Source of the DNA: Haliclona indistincta
Lineage: Eukaryota; Porifera; Demospongiae; Haplosclerida; Chalinidae
DNA: 64,000 nt
Assembly (NCBI GenBank): GCA_964017065.1
Contig: OZ024790.1
Span: 6,871,422 to 6,935,421, forward strand
Direction: 5' to 3'
Shown: positions 44,820-56,286 of the stretch, piece by piece
Numbering within the stretch: position 1 is the first letter of the stretch
Layout: each line of letters opens with the position of its first letter
The notes under the pieces: generated by a model
Told to the model about the DNA's origin: nothing
Seen by the model: the letters and a program-made list of their open reading frames with translations, nothing else
Databases searched by the model: none
Position numbers and translations under genes: made by a program

Positions 44820-45720
44820 GATGCCACCCTCAGAGTGACGGCTTAGTCGAGAGATTAATTTTAATCGGACCTTACAGAATAATTATGATTGCTGTAAGTT
44901 TGGCTGAAAATTGGACGATTCAAGATTTGAAGATTGCTTGCTCAAAGTTTGCCTTACCTACAACAAAAGTGTTCGTGCACCCCACAACTGGCTATACACC
45001 ATTCTTTTCAATGTTTGGTCGACAGGCAAGATTGCTGATTGATGGGTTACCATGCAGTTGAAGAGGAGTCAAGTGTTAGTCAATATGCAGCCAATGTCCA
45101 GGAGGAACTACAGAAGGCATGCGTGGTTCAAAAAAGATGCCAGGAAAACTCAGAAGAGAAAAGGAATTGTATGACAGGGAGAACAGTTAAAAAAAAAAGA
45201 GTCTTGTGTGGTTGCATTCACCAGTGGTAAAGTCTGGAAGTTCCAAGAAGTTCATCTGCCTTGGTCTGGTCCTCATAGTGTAGTGATGAAGTTATCTGAT
45301 GTGACCTACAGGATCCACTACCTTCAGACTGAACAAGAAGACCAGGAGAGTAGTTCATTTTGATAGACTGAAACTGCACTTTTCTTCAGACGAACTGCCT
45401 TTTCAGAGGACAAATCCAGTCTAGACCTCCAACCTCAACCTCTTGGTCACAATCTTGAGCTGATTGTGGATGATGACAATGAAATTGTGCCACCACCACA
45501 ATTTCCGGCTTCAAGGTTACAACCTCCTCCAGCTCCTCTTCCAACCTCTCAGCCTCAAGGTCCCCTTCAACCTCAAGTTAGGAATCATCCTCACTCACGA
45601 AGAGATTCCATTTTTTCCTCTGCACACTCATCGACACATCTCAGAATACCCATCGCTATCTTCAACGCAACAGAAGACCACCTGTCAGATTAGCTGATCT
45701 TTATGTTGAACTAATAATTA
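44820..45720 (+). pseudogene. Ty3/gypsy Pol remnant: integrase C-terminal part
   Basis: Recognisable integrase-tail pieces appear in three frames: a CHPQSDGLVER-type block at about 44833-44865, GYTPFFSMFGRQARL near 44990-45030, and a GPHSVVMKLSDVTYRIHYL-type block near 45270-45330. A Pro-rich end (45464-45693) closes with a Tyr/Arg-rich stretch. Many frameshifts show that it is dead. Protease, reverse transcriptase and the 5' LTR are absent. Confidence 0.75.
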
Positions 45721-45784
45721 TACACTGATTGATAATTATTTTTAGTACATGTTCGAGACGTACACTCTCAAAAAGGAGGAGCTG

Positions 45785-45936
45785 TGTAACACTGCTGGAC
45801 AGTATTGTACAGTTAGACAGTCATTATTGTTGTGGTCATGTTATAAACTCGCTGTATTATTGTGTATAAATCCAGCCCTGGTCAATGTGTGTGAGTTCTG
45901 TTACTCATTTTGATATTAAAAGTTGCTATTGTTACA
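45785..45936 (+). mobile_element. 3' LTR of the Ty3/gypsy remnant
   Basis: 152 bp starting TGTAACA and ending TGTTACA, which are exact inverted ends. It is preceded by a purine tract (AAAAAGGAGGAG at 45770-45781), the expected plus-strand primer, and contains a TATA-like GTATAAATCC. Confidence 0.75.
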
Positions 45937-46080
45937 TTTAGTGTCAATGTTATTAATTTTTTCAGTGGTAATTATCGCATTGCAAGTATAAAAATCTGCA
46001 TGATCAAGAAGCAGTTCAATCATGTCATGACCGCATAATGTTATATGTAGTAAAAGTATGTCCACTTGCAATTACCGAGG

Positions 46081-49000
46081 CTACATATCTGAGCTTTGTA
46101 CGGTGGAGTAAACAACTTTATCATGTGCTGGTGCAGCCACTGGTTGTTTTCCAGGAGCAGTTCCAAGATCTGCATAAATCAATTGCTTCTTTGCAGTACT
46201 TGATGTGTTTTCCTTCACAATGAAAAGATTTAAACAAAACTTAATATACCTTACAGTGAATTTAATAAAAGTGCAAATCATAGAAATGATACCTTTGGTT
46301 TCATAAACTCTCTTGCATCAGAGTAGACAACCTTCTCAATAGGAGGAGGAGGTATTGGGCGTTTACTGGGTAATGGTACCGATCCTAGATCAGCATAGAT
46401 AAGCTCACCACGTTTAACCTTAACCTGCAAAAAGACTTTGGCATTATTCAGCTGTGTCATGGATTACCTTATTCATTGGAGGAGGTGGGCATGGAGGAGG
46501 TACTGAGTCAACTGGTGTTGCTAAATCAGCATAAATTGATGTTTCGTCCTGTACATTGAAGTACCACTAACTGAAATTATGATTAACACAAACTTTGTTG
46601 AATTTTCTATTTGTGGATGTTTTGTCAGTCCTTTCACGCTATAGTAAATTGTATATGCCGACAATAATCAAACATGCAGAAATGCACAAACCATCTCAAA
46701 ACTTTCTGAATAGGTGTTGCTATAATAATCATAAATGAGTTAACTGAATGGCAGCAAAGATTAAATTACCTGTTGCAAGAAACTCTTTTCTTTACCTTTC
46801 CTATTGATTTCATCAATAAAAACATCATTTTCAGGAAAATCAAATAATTTACCTTTTACATGATACATTATTAAGCTTAATATTATAATGATAGCTAAAA
46901 CCATCAAAAGGACTGTGACCCCGCCAATTGCAGAACCAGATATGATAATAATAGGTGCAATATCTGTAAGAGCAACGATTATCTGCATGCATGACATATA
47001 ATTGGTGTTTCAGGTCTGTGTACTGTTTGTCCATACTATTTTTTGTACCTCATCATTAGCAGTTAAAATATGAAAGTAGGCCCGTTTTATGCTCTTTCAT
47101 TCATATTAATGCATGAAAAAGAGCCTATTGTTTGTATTTCACTTGCTTCAAGTGGTATGAAATACAAAATTCAGCATCATTTTTCAATTTTCTAGTTTTC
47201 TAACTATAACAGTTTATCGTGTACTTCCATTCTTGCGACACCCGTGCCGTGTACTGTTTGTCCATCCTATTTCTGTGCCATTATCATTAACAGTTAAAGT
47301 ATGAAAATAGGCCCGTTTCATGCCTTTTATTCATATTAAAGCATGAATATGAGCCTGATTTTTGTATTTTAACTTGCTTCTGGTGGTGCGAGATACGAAA
47401 TGCATATCATGTTTCAATTTGCTAAATGTAACAGTGAGTTCCCCAAACAGCTGAGTAGCTTCAATTCTTACAACTAGACACGCCCACTAAATCTTGCTTA
47501 GTAATACCGTATGGTTCCAGTTAGGTACAGGAGGAATGCCGCCTACTTAATATTCATAACACAGTTAACCACACCCACTCTTGAATGAATATCGGTTATC
47601 TTTCCTGCGCGACCCGCGAAATCTGATCTTTTTGTAGCTCGCAGCTGTACAGGCTTACTAGTGCTAGCTAGATCTAAGACCACAATGTCTGGGAAAGAAG
47701 ATCAGCACGAGGCCTTAGCCAACAATGAATCAGACGCTGCCAGTAAGACCGATTGATCACTAGCTGCTGCTATAATTATTATAAAAAATTATTATATCAA
47801 TAGGAATAAAACTGCTGGGTAGATGCACTGGTTGCCTGAACAGAAAGAGGAGTACAGAATATTGTCGATTGAAATGTCTTACAAAGGAGAGAAGGCAAAA
47901 TCTTGTCGAGATTGCTTCGAGAGAGGTGTTGCCGTGAGTACTTGCCGCCTAACTCATGATCATTGTGGTCGGGAGTACCTACTAGTTATGATTAGTAGAG
48001 GCCCTGACTAAGATTCGTATGCATTTAATTTAGGAGAGGATAACTCAACTGTTTTAGGGTAATTTAACCCCGAGGAATAAGATATGATATGTGCCAAATT
48101 GTCTATCCACTGCAAAATACTCGAAAATGACCACGCCCTTTTTATCGGCAGTGTCACTAACAATAATTGCTTTATATTCTTAACCATTTTTTAGTAACAT
48201 ACTTTCTGGCACTGTTCCACGGTAATAACCATACTTCCCGTCACATCAAAGGCACCGCCAGGTGTGTTATAAGCCATAACGCCCTGTACGCGCAAAATGG
48301 TGTCGCATGATGATCGACTACGGGTTCCACCGAGCCTCGTGACAGTAAGAAATGGATTGTACAATAATTATAAACCATGGCTTCTAGGTTGTTATCAGCA
48401 ATATGAGACCCTCGTCCTTGATATCAGCCCTCAGCTTCGCCGCCTCGGGCTGATATCTCGGCCTCGGGTCTCATATTGCTGATAACAACCCGGAAGTCAT
48501 GGTTTATATATTACATATGACCCTAAGGAATGTATTATTGGAATGCGTGCCAAAACCAATATTCACTGCAAAAAATTAAAAAAATTAATGGCTACATCTT
48601 TTTCAGAAATGCATTACATCTCTATTTTTAAAGAGTTTAATATTTTAAGATTCTGATGGTTACGACTACAGGGTAGTACCAACAAAAAGACACAATTTAT
48701 TAACTTGAGGAGTCATATAAATATAAACTTAGGCAGTATTTAGTATTACAAGAATGATGTTAACAAAAATTAATGATAGGGTTTTTGCAGGATTCACTTC
48801 CTTTATACTTGCAGTATTTACAACACTTGATTCCAGCTATATACCCTGCAGTGTCATATCCATTCTTGTGGGCACATTTACCACATGTACAAAAATCAGG
48901 AAGGTCTTCAGGCTGGGGGTAACAATACTAGGGGGTAATAATATGGTTTCCCACAAACCATAATATTACCCCCTAGTATTGTTACCCCCAGCCTGAAGAC

Positions 49001-51928
49001 CTTCCTGATCCTTGTACATGTGGTAAATGTGCCCACAAGAATGGATATATCGCTGCAGGGTATATAGCTGGAATCAAGTGTTGCAAATACTGCAAGTATA
49101 AAGGAGATGAATCCTGTAAAAACCCTATCATTAATTTTTGAGAACATCATTCTTGTAATACTAAATACTGCCTAAGTATATATTTAAGTGACTCCTCAAG
49201 TTAATAAATTGTGTCTTTTTGTTGGTACTACCCTGTAGTCGTAACCATCAGAATCTTAAAATATTAAACTCTTTAAAAATAGAGATGTTACGCATTTCTG
49301 AAAAAGATGTAGCCATTTTCAATTGTACTTTTTTGCAGTGAACATTGGTTGTGGCCCACATGCATCCTAATACAGTCCATAGGGTCATATTACCTTAGAA
49401 CAGTTGCCAGAAAGTATGTTACTAAAATGGTTAAGAAGATAAAGCAATTATTGTTAGTGACACTGCCGATAAAAAGGGCGTGGTCATTTTTGAGTATTTT
49501 GCAGCGGATAGACAATTTGGCACATATCACATCTTATTCATTGGGGTCAAATTACCCTAAAACAGTTGAGTTATCCTCTCCTAAATTAAATCTTAGTCAG
49601 GGCCTCTACTAATCATAACTAGTAGGTACTCCCGACCACAATGACCATGAGTTAGGCGGCAAGTACTCACGGCAACACCTCTCTCGAAGCAATCTCGACA
49701 AGATGTTGCTTCTCGCCTTTGTAAGACATTTTCAATCAACAATATTCTGTACTCCTCTTTCTTTTCAAGCAACCAGTACATCTACCCAGCAGTTTATTCC
49801 TATTGATATAATAATTTTTATAATAGCAGCAGCTATTGATCAATCGGTCTTACTGGCAGCGTCTGATTCATTGTTGGCTAAGGCCTCGTGCTGATCTTCT
49901 TTCCCAGACATTGTGGTCTTAGATCTAGCTAGCGCTAGTAAGCCTGTACAGATGGAGATCAGATTTGGCAGGTTGCGCGGGAAAGATAACCGATATTCAT
50001 TCAAGAGAGGGTGTGGTTAACTGTATTATGAATATTAAGTAGGCGGCATTCCTCCTGACCTAACTGGAACCATACGGTATTACTAAGCAAGATTTAGTGG
50101 GCGTGTCTAGTTGTAAGAATTGAAGCTACTCAGCTGTTTGGGGAACTCACTGTTACATTTAGCAAATTGAAACATGATATGTATTTCGTATCTCGTACCA
50201 CCAGATGCAAGTTAAAATACAAAATCAGGCTCATATTCATGCTTTAATATGAATAAAAAGCATGAAACGGGCCTATTTTCATACTTTTACCGTTAATGAT
50301 AATGGCACAGAAATAGGATGGACAAACAGTACACGGCACGGGTGTCGCAAGAATGGAAGTACACGATAAACTGTTATAGTTAGAAAACAAGAAAATTGAA
50401 AAATGATGCTGAATTTTGTATTAATTTCATACCACCTGAAGCAAGTGAAATACAAACAATAGGCTATTTATCATGCATTAATATGAATGAAAGAGCATAA
50501 AACGGGCCTATTTTCATATTTTAACTGCTAATGATGAGGTACAAAAATAGGATGGACAAACAGTACACAGACCGTTTCACCTGTGGTAATTGGCCTACTT
50601 TGATCAGTAGTAGAAACAGTATTAGTAAAACTTGCAATAATATGAACTGACTTAGTTGTTGATGTGATTGTAGGAAGTACGGGCACTGAAAGAATTAGCT
50701 AATTATTAATTTTTGAGCCTAATATAAGATTTAAATACTCACCATTCACTACAGAGTAATCTTTTATAGGTCCTGGTCCCAGAGCATTGACAGCAAACAC
50801 TGTAATATAGTAGGTTACTCCTGGTACACCAGACACTGTGTAGCTAGTCGTAGAAGAGTTCACTTGTGTGTGTATCAGTGTGCTGTTATCACTGGTATTA
50901 TAAGACACTACATAGTGAAGGACTGGGAAACCATCTGGAGGCTGAAATAATATTATTACATTAATGAATACAACAATTATTATCAATATCCATACATACC
51001 CCCCATATCAATTTGATGTTTTTTAGTTGGAACTGAAATATGAAGCTCACTCTACCAGGAACTACAGTACGTAACAAACATACTTAAAAATTGGAAATCA
51101 TTATGCAGTGCAGCCTAAATACCATCATATGTCACTGTGAGTTGATCACTCCATGGTCCATGTTGTCCTGTACTGTCAGTAACAGCCACAGCAAATGAGT
51201 AGTTGTGTCCACGAGTGATCAGGTCATCAGTCAGTATCAGTGACTCAGTGTTGCTAGTACTGTAGCACGAGCTAGAGCTACTGTAGTTAGCGATATTGAT
51301 AGTGTAGTTGAAGACACAGTCTGTGGGTCCATTAGGAGGAGCTAGCCATGTTAGTGATACTATGTTGCTGGCAGTACTGATACTTAGCTTAGATGGAGAG
51401 ATTGCTGCACCTTTAGTAGACAATGCATGCATACATTGTTAAAAACAGTATTTGCACACCACTGAAAGTAATAAGCATTTACCTGCTATTGCGATGTTCT
51501 CTGAGTGTGTATTAGATATCTTTGATTGACATGTGATCTTACTGTCATTATCAGATATTTGAACACTATTAATAGTAGCGATCGACATCACTGTTAATCC
51601 CACAACATGTGATACAAGAGTGTAATAGTCACTGCTAGCAGTTTGATCACGGTATATGATGATATCTTCTCTATACTGCCATGTCAATGGTGGTGGTACC
51701 ACTCCTGATATATTGGTCATTCTAACAATAGTACAGTTGATAGTGACATCTTGTCCAGGACAGGCTGATAGTCCACTAGCTGGTTGAACAGGATGGAGTA
51801 TGACTGTGTCTACAACTTGTGCAGCTAATGATGAAGATATCATAATAATAGTAACTTAACTAATATAAATTCTCACCTCCTATGTTGAAGCCAACTGCAA
51901 GAACAAACAGAACAATTATTGCTGTCAT
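46081..51928 (-). CDS. Ig/FN3 receptor H with ITIM-like tail
   Basis: Ten exons join to 529 codons including the stop: 51928-51877, 51824-51483, 51410-51123, 51061-51000, 50941-50743, 50685-50581, 46963-46770, 46548-46468, 46424-46293, 46212-46081. The ectodomain is the family type: signal peptide MTAIIVLFVLAVGFN, Ig with VTINCTIVR and SKITCQSK, FN3-1, FN3-2 (Trp kept in KLIWG), short stalk. The membrane helix (IGGVTVLLMVLAIIIILSL) and tail differ completely from the other members. The tail has SIYADL, LIYADL, LIYADL and VVYSTV, all fitting the ITIM consensus (I/V/L/S)xYxx(L/V/I), plus VVYSDA, with Pro-rich spacers. ITIMs bind SH2-domain phosphatases in animals (established). The last tail exons are in phase 0, modular. 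A 3.6-kb palindrome lies in the intron 50580-46964, beginning 7 nt after the donor. Probable inhibitory recognition receptor (inference). Confidence 0.8.
47013..50573. mobile_element. 3.56-kb palindromic insertion in the intron of receptor H
   Basis: The ends GGTCTGTGTACTG and its inverse are flanked by GTTTCA on both sides (47007-47012 and 50574-50579), a 6-bp target duplication. The arms run 47013-48949 and 48955-50573 around the 5-nt centre CCCAC and look nearly identical by eye. The left arm is longer because of a nested insertion at about 48228-48515. Within each arm lie a tandem duplicate of TACTGTTTGTCCAT-containing sequence, a GTCTGGGAAAGAAGATCAG block, and the unit also found at 28436-32873. 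No intact gene. Confidence 0.75.
48366..48512. mobile_element. Foldback MITE with ACCATGGCTT ends, left arm only
   Basis: Ends AAACCATGGCTTC and GTCATGGTTTATATA; arms include GTTATCAGCAATATGAGACC and its inverse. It belongs to a larger nested insertion (about 48228-48515) missing from the right arm of the palindrome, so it arrived after the inverted duplication. Confidence 0.6.
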
Positions 51929-51939
51929 GCTTCTATAAT

Positions 51940-52500
51940 AATGATCTTAATGAAGCGCCCGTCTTGTTTTTATAGCAATTGCAATGGGGCGCGGGGACTT
52001 TCGATTTCCCTCGATCGTTCGTGGATCGCATATTGACTTGGGATTCACCATAGATAATATAGACCCGTTGGGCGCTCAGTAATAGTTTACCGCAATAATT
52101 CTATGGAAAACTATAGTTGTAATGAACACATACCCGTGCGCTGAGCTAGGAGCTAAACACGACTACTCCTGCATTACTGCAACACGCACGTTACTTAATG
52201 GCTCTGACGTACGGTACATGTGAGACTGAGTGAGGACATCGACATTGATAGGAGGTTGAGTGACACACCCATAATACCGTAAGTGCTCTTACAAGGACAC
52301 GTAGCTTTAGATAGCCATGGATCAGCCGCTCGAACAAGGCTTGCCAGCACAGAAAACGTCTTCATAGGCGGACTATAAATTCAGTGAAGAAGCTGCAGAG
52401 AGTGTTTTCGCGGAGATTTTCGAGCTGTAAGACGCAAACAGGCGTGTTTTTTGACGACACACACACACACACATATATATACCGACGGACACAAACGCAT
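51940..52500. other. 5' flank of receptor H
   Basis: Upstream of the signal-peptide exon on the minus strand; no gene recognised. A short (CA)n(TA)n tract lies at about 52457-52485. Confidence 0.4.
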
Positions 52501-52509
52501 AACCCTCCC

Positions 52510-53078
52510 TAGCCTCGTGACCAGGCTCGTATTAGAGCCTGGTACATACTGCGTGCGCATGCGTCAAAATTTCTTGGAATGTCAAGAAACCGTATATTAA
52601 TAGGATACTTCCGTGTTATTTGACGTCACGCCTATTTGTAATGGAGGACTCCATCGTTGTCGTACGCTCTTCAGACAGCAAATACAGACATCTAGTGTGG
52701 TTCCTAAGGTGTATCAGCTTGTGCGCGAGCTGTTTGTAAAACGGGACGAACCTATTCGCTTGGTTGCATCAGGTATCATCCATTTAGTACGAGATGCTTG
52801 GTTTGTAGCTATCCAGACTCACACTATAGTCGCCAGGAGACTTGAAGCTAAGCGCTGTGTGTTGCTATGCTTGAATTCGTGGTTGTTTTAGCAAGATACA
52901 GGCAACACATTGCTTTACTACTGATTTGTGTGTATACACGTCATTATCAATAAAACAAAGAGCGGAAGTACGTAATAATGCAATTTTTAATGCTCGCTCA
53001 AGTTCAATTTTTATTAATATACGACGCATGCGCACGCAGTATGTACCAGTCTCTAATACGAGCCTGGTCACGAGGCTA
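52510..53078. mobile_element. Mutator-like element, 9-bp target duplication
   Basis: 56-bp inverted ends beginning TAGCCTCGTGACCAGGCTCG with one mismatch, flanked by AACCCTCCC at 52501-52509 and 53079-53087. The 569-bp body holds a 92-codon open frame (52613-52891) of no recognised family. Non-autonomous. Confidence 0.85.
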
Positions 53079-53087
53079 AACCCTCCC

Positions 53088-53930
53088 GCATACTGCGCAC
53101 GGGTAAAAATTCATAAACCGCCATTTTGGAGTCCTACTGGTACACTTTTGCTACACAGACCGTCAAGGAAAGCGTGTAACACAATTTTTATGAGTTCTTG
53201 TGTGATGCAAAGCAGAGACAAGCTCGAAACAACACTGAAAAGCGCAACTTGAATCACTTGATTGGAGTCAAAACTCACACTCGCGACTTCCAGCGTCCGT
53301 TTTATCAACGGTAAGCCTCAGAAACTGCGAAATGTAGCACATTACCTTCGATAAAACGTCGAGCTATCTGTTTCTCAGCCTGCAATCACTCCAAAGATCA
53401 TATAAGTGTAGAATACACTTTACTACCTAGTATTTGCTATGGTACTGGAGCGTTTAGAACCCTCTTTTTCAACTTTTTCCATATATCTACGTTTGTCTAT
53501 GATAGGGTCCGCAATAAAAAAAGTCAGAGAATCTAGCCTTTAGTGCAGTTACAAACAACACTATAATATACGTAACAAACAACTGCATATTCAAATATCT
53601 GAAATCGTTGCTCGTTGCTCTGCAATCGCTAGCTGAAATCGGCAACTTTCGTTACCTTTGACCTTGGGGTTAAATAATGGTGCATTCTCGACTCTTTGCG
53701 ACAGTTAGCAGTCAGGGCTCTGTTTGCGCGTGCTTAGTACCGTCTCGGCAGTTCTTGCAACAGCTCAGATTGGCAGGCATACTTCCACAAATACTGAAGC
53801 GTTTCAGGACTAGCAATGACTCGTGGTTCCAACATATTTGGGCTTTACTTTTTGTGACATTGAACAGACAGATCCCTACCAGTATTTTCTGATAGTACTA
53901 AGCCTAAGCACTGCATACAAAAAATTTCAG
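53088..53930. other. No recognised feature
   Basis: Only short open frames of no recognised family; no repeat structure seen. Confidence 0.4.
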
Positions 53931-53935
53931 CCGAA

Positions 53936-54385
53936 ATGCTTACTGTTTGCCATCTGGCTGAAAAGGCTCAAAATATCAACCGTAATACAGAGAACTATGA
54001 CCATAAACGCGGCATCACCAGCACAAAACTAGCATCAAAGAAAAGATCTCCAACCATAGCATCCGTAGCAAGTACAACCAGCAGCCACACGCTGCTTTGG
54101 GCCTGCATTTTCGCGAAGAAAAATAGTGCTCTCCGGGAGGGCGTGGGCAATCCCTCAAACTAGAACCACGCCCACAAGAAAGCACTGTTTTCCTTCTCGA
54201 AAACGCAGGCTCAAAGCAGCGTGTGGCTGCTGGTTGTGCTTGCTACGGATGCTACGGTTGGTGATCTTTTCTTTGATGCTAGTATTGTGCTGGTGATGCC
54301 GCGTTTATGGTCATAGTTCTCTGTATTACGGTTGATATTTTGAGCCTTTTCAGCCAGATGGCAAACAGTAAGCATTTCGGCTGTA
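53936..54385. repeat. Palindromic element with arms of about 220 bp
   Basis: Left arm (AAATGCTTACTGTTTGCCAT onward) and right arm (ending ATGGCAAACAGTAAGCATTT) are near-perfect inversions around about 54160. The block GATCTCCAACCA...GCATC and ACCACGCCCACAA also occurs in the inner arms at 34430-34760, so both belong to one family. Confidence 0.65.
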
Positions 54386-55135
54386 ATTTTTTTGTATTGC
54401 TCCTGTTTGCTCGAGATTCACTACATTCTAGGCCCTGAAAATGGCGGACGAAGGGGTGGCATGATGACGCAAATTAGAAATTAGTGCGGACAGCTATTCG
54501 CGCCCAAGGGGTACGTAACCGGGATATGAAACTCTATTTAAACGGATGAACCATGCGCGTTATTTTTAGTCTCGTCCCCAGACCACACCTTTTCCGCTCG
54601 CTCCAAAGAGGGTCTGGTGTCTAACGTCGATTTTCTTGGGCCGGAAACGATAACACTGCAGGATTTTGTGCAGTAGATTCTGATTGGTTGAAGGCTAATT
54701 AATGCGTCATTATGTCACGTGAAATGGCTGGAATCGTGGTGTACGTCCAGCTAGCCTAGAAGCCAGCTCCATAAAGAAGGCAATTGAAGAGGCATTTGTT
54801 CAGCTAGGCTATCTAAAGCCTACTAGCAGTCTGGCAATGCTGACCCAGCTTGCAACACTATAAAATGCTAGATTCTGTGACGTCCAAGCTAGACAGTTTA
54901 TATACTAGCTTGTTTCATTGATCTTGTCTGGACCCAGGAATATAAAAATAACCAGATTCTTAAGGTAGCACGGACACGAAAATTCATCTCTTTAAGTTTT
55001 ATGAATTTTATACCATGTGTTAATTTAAGACTGGTAAGTATAATTCCAGAGTTACAGGCGTTTGCAGGTTGCTTGACCAAACGATCTTTTGCGCGTGCGC
55101 GTAAGACTGATACGCGTGCTCGACTGCTCGGTCGT
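54386..55135. other. 5' region of the Tc1/IS630-type element
   Basis: No gene recognised. A TAGTCTCGTCCCCAGACC end (about 54569-54586) resembles Mutator-like termini elsewhere in the window, but its partner end was not found. Confidence 0.35.
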
Positions 55136-56117
55136 ATGCTGAAAGTCATGCCCAAACCATATGCCTTGGACCTACGGTGGAGAATTGTGTGGTTGTCAAC
55201 AGCCAAAAATATGAGCCCCGAAGAGATTTCTGCGCTGGTTTGCATTAGCCAGAGTACCGTCAAGCGATATCTAACACGCTTCTGGTCGACTGGCGATGTT
55301 CAGCCGACTTCACAGCGTCACGGACCTTCAAGACTACTAGGAGACTTTGAACAACTTGTGTTACTCAATTTGATTTTGGAGAATCCTGGCATCTATCTCG
55401 ATGAGATGAAAGATAAGCTGTTGGATAGGTTTGGAGTGACAGTGAATGTTGCAACCATTTGTAGGACATTACACTTCATGGGTTGCTCTAGACAAGTTAT
55501 CAAACACATTGCTGTACAGCGCAGTGAAGAGATGAGAGCAAAGTTCATGGCAGAAATATCTGTGTACGATCCCTCGATGCTTTTATGGATTGATGAAAGT
55601 GGTTGTGATAGGCGTGCATGACAGTATGCGTAAATGGGGGTATAGCCTAAGAGGAATTCAACCAAGAGATCACCGAATCCTTGCCCGTGGAAAACGATAC
55701 TCAGCTATTCCTATCATGTCCCTAGAGGGAATACATGATGTTTATCTGGCTGAGGGTTTGGTTAATGGAGAACGATTTCAAGAGTTCATCGAGTCAACTC
55801 TTTTTCCTGTTTTACAACCATTTAATTGGGTTAATCCTCACTCAGTCGTCATACTAGACAATGCATCGATTCACCATGTCCAGGGAGTAATTGACCTAAT
55901 TGAGATTCAAGCTGGTGCTAAACTAATATTTCTTCCTCCCTATTCTCCTGATCTGAATCCTATTGAAGAGGTCTTTAGTCAGGTTAAGAATATAAGGAAG
56001 CAAAATGACTCTCTATTTCAAGTTTCCAGTTCTCCAAGGGTTTAGCTATCCATGGCGTTCAGTGCAGTTAGTCAAGCTGACTGTGTAGCATTTGCAAGTC
56101 ATGCTGGATACCTTTAA
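55136..56117 (+). pseudogene. Tc1/mariner-IS630-type transposase, broken
   Basis: N-terminal helix-turn-helix region (ALDLRWRIVWLSTAKNMSPE, ISQSTVKRYL), then a DDE-type catalytic domain: first Asp in [10 protein letters not shown], second in [11 protein letters not shown], Glu in [11 protein letters not shown], about 35 residues after the second Asp. A one-base insertion near 55612 shifts the frame between GCDRR and DSMRKWGYS. An in-frame TAG follows SSSPRV at about 56043; the natural end (AFSAVSQADCVAFASHAGYL) runs on to 56117. Two lesions make it non-functional. The upstream ATG at 55001 is also in frame, but 55136 or 55148 fits the family better. It faces the coding sequence at 56287-57911, probably part of the same element. 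Confidence 0.8.
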
Positions 56118-56286
56118 CTGTCATTCTCTGAAAATAATCTCGATTATAAAATGATGATGATATAATATGTGATATAATTAATGATAATATGTCGTCGTCA
56201 TCACTGTCGGATGATGACGACTATAACAATGTGACAGTAACAATGTCGGCGATAATGAATAATTTGTCATGTGAATACAATAATAA

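Noticed and set aside
46690..46735. Extra 28-nt exon (NTYSESFEM) in the tail of receptor H
   Set aside because: Including it breaks the reading phase between the membrane exon and the first ITIM exon.
52613..52891. 92-codon ORF inside the Mutator-like element
   Set aside because: No family recognised, and the element looks non-autonomous; kept only as a remark.
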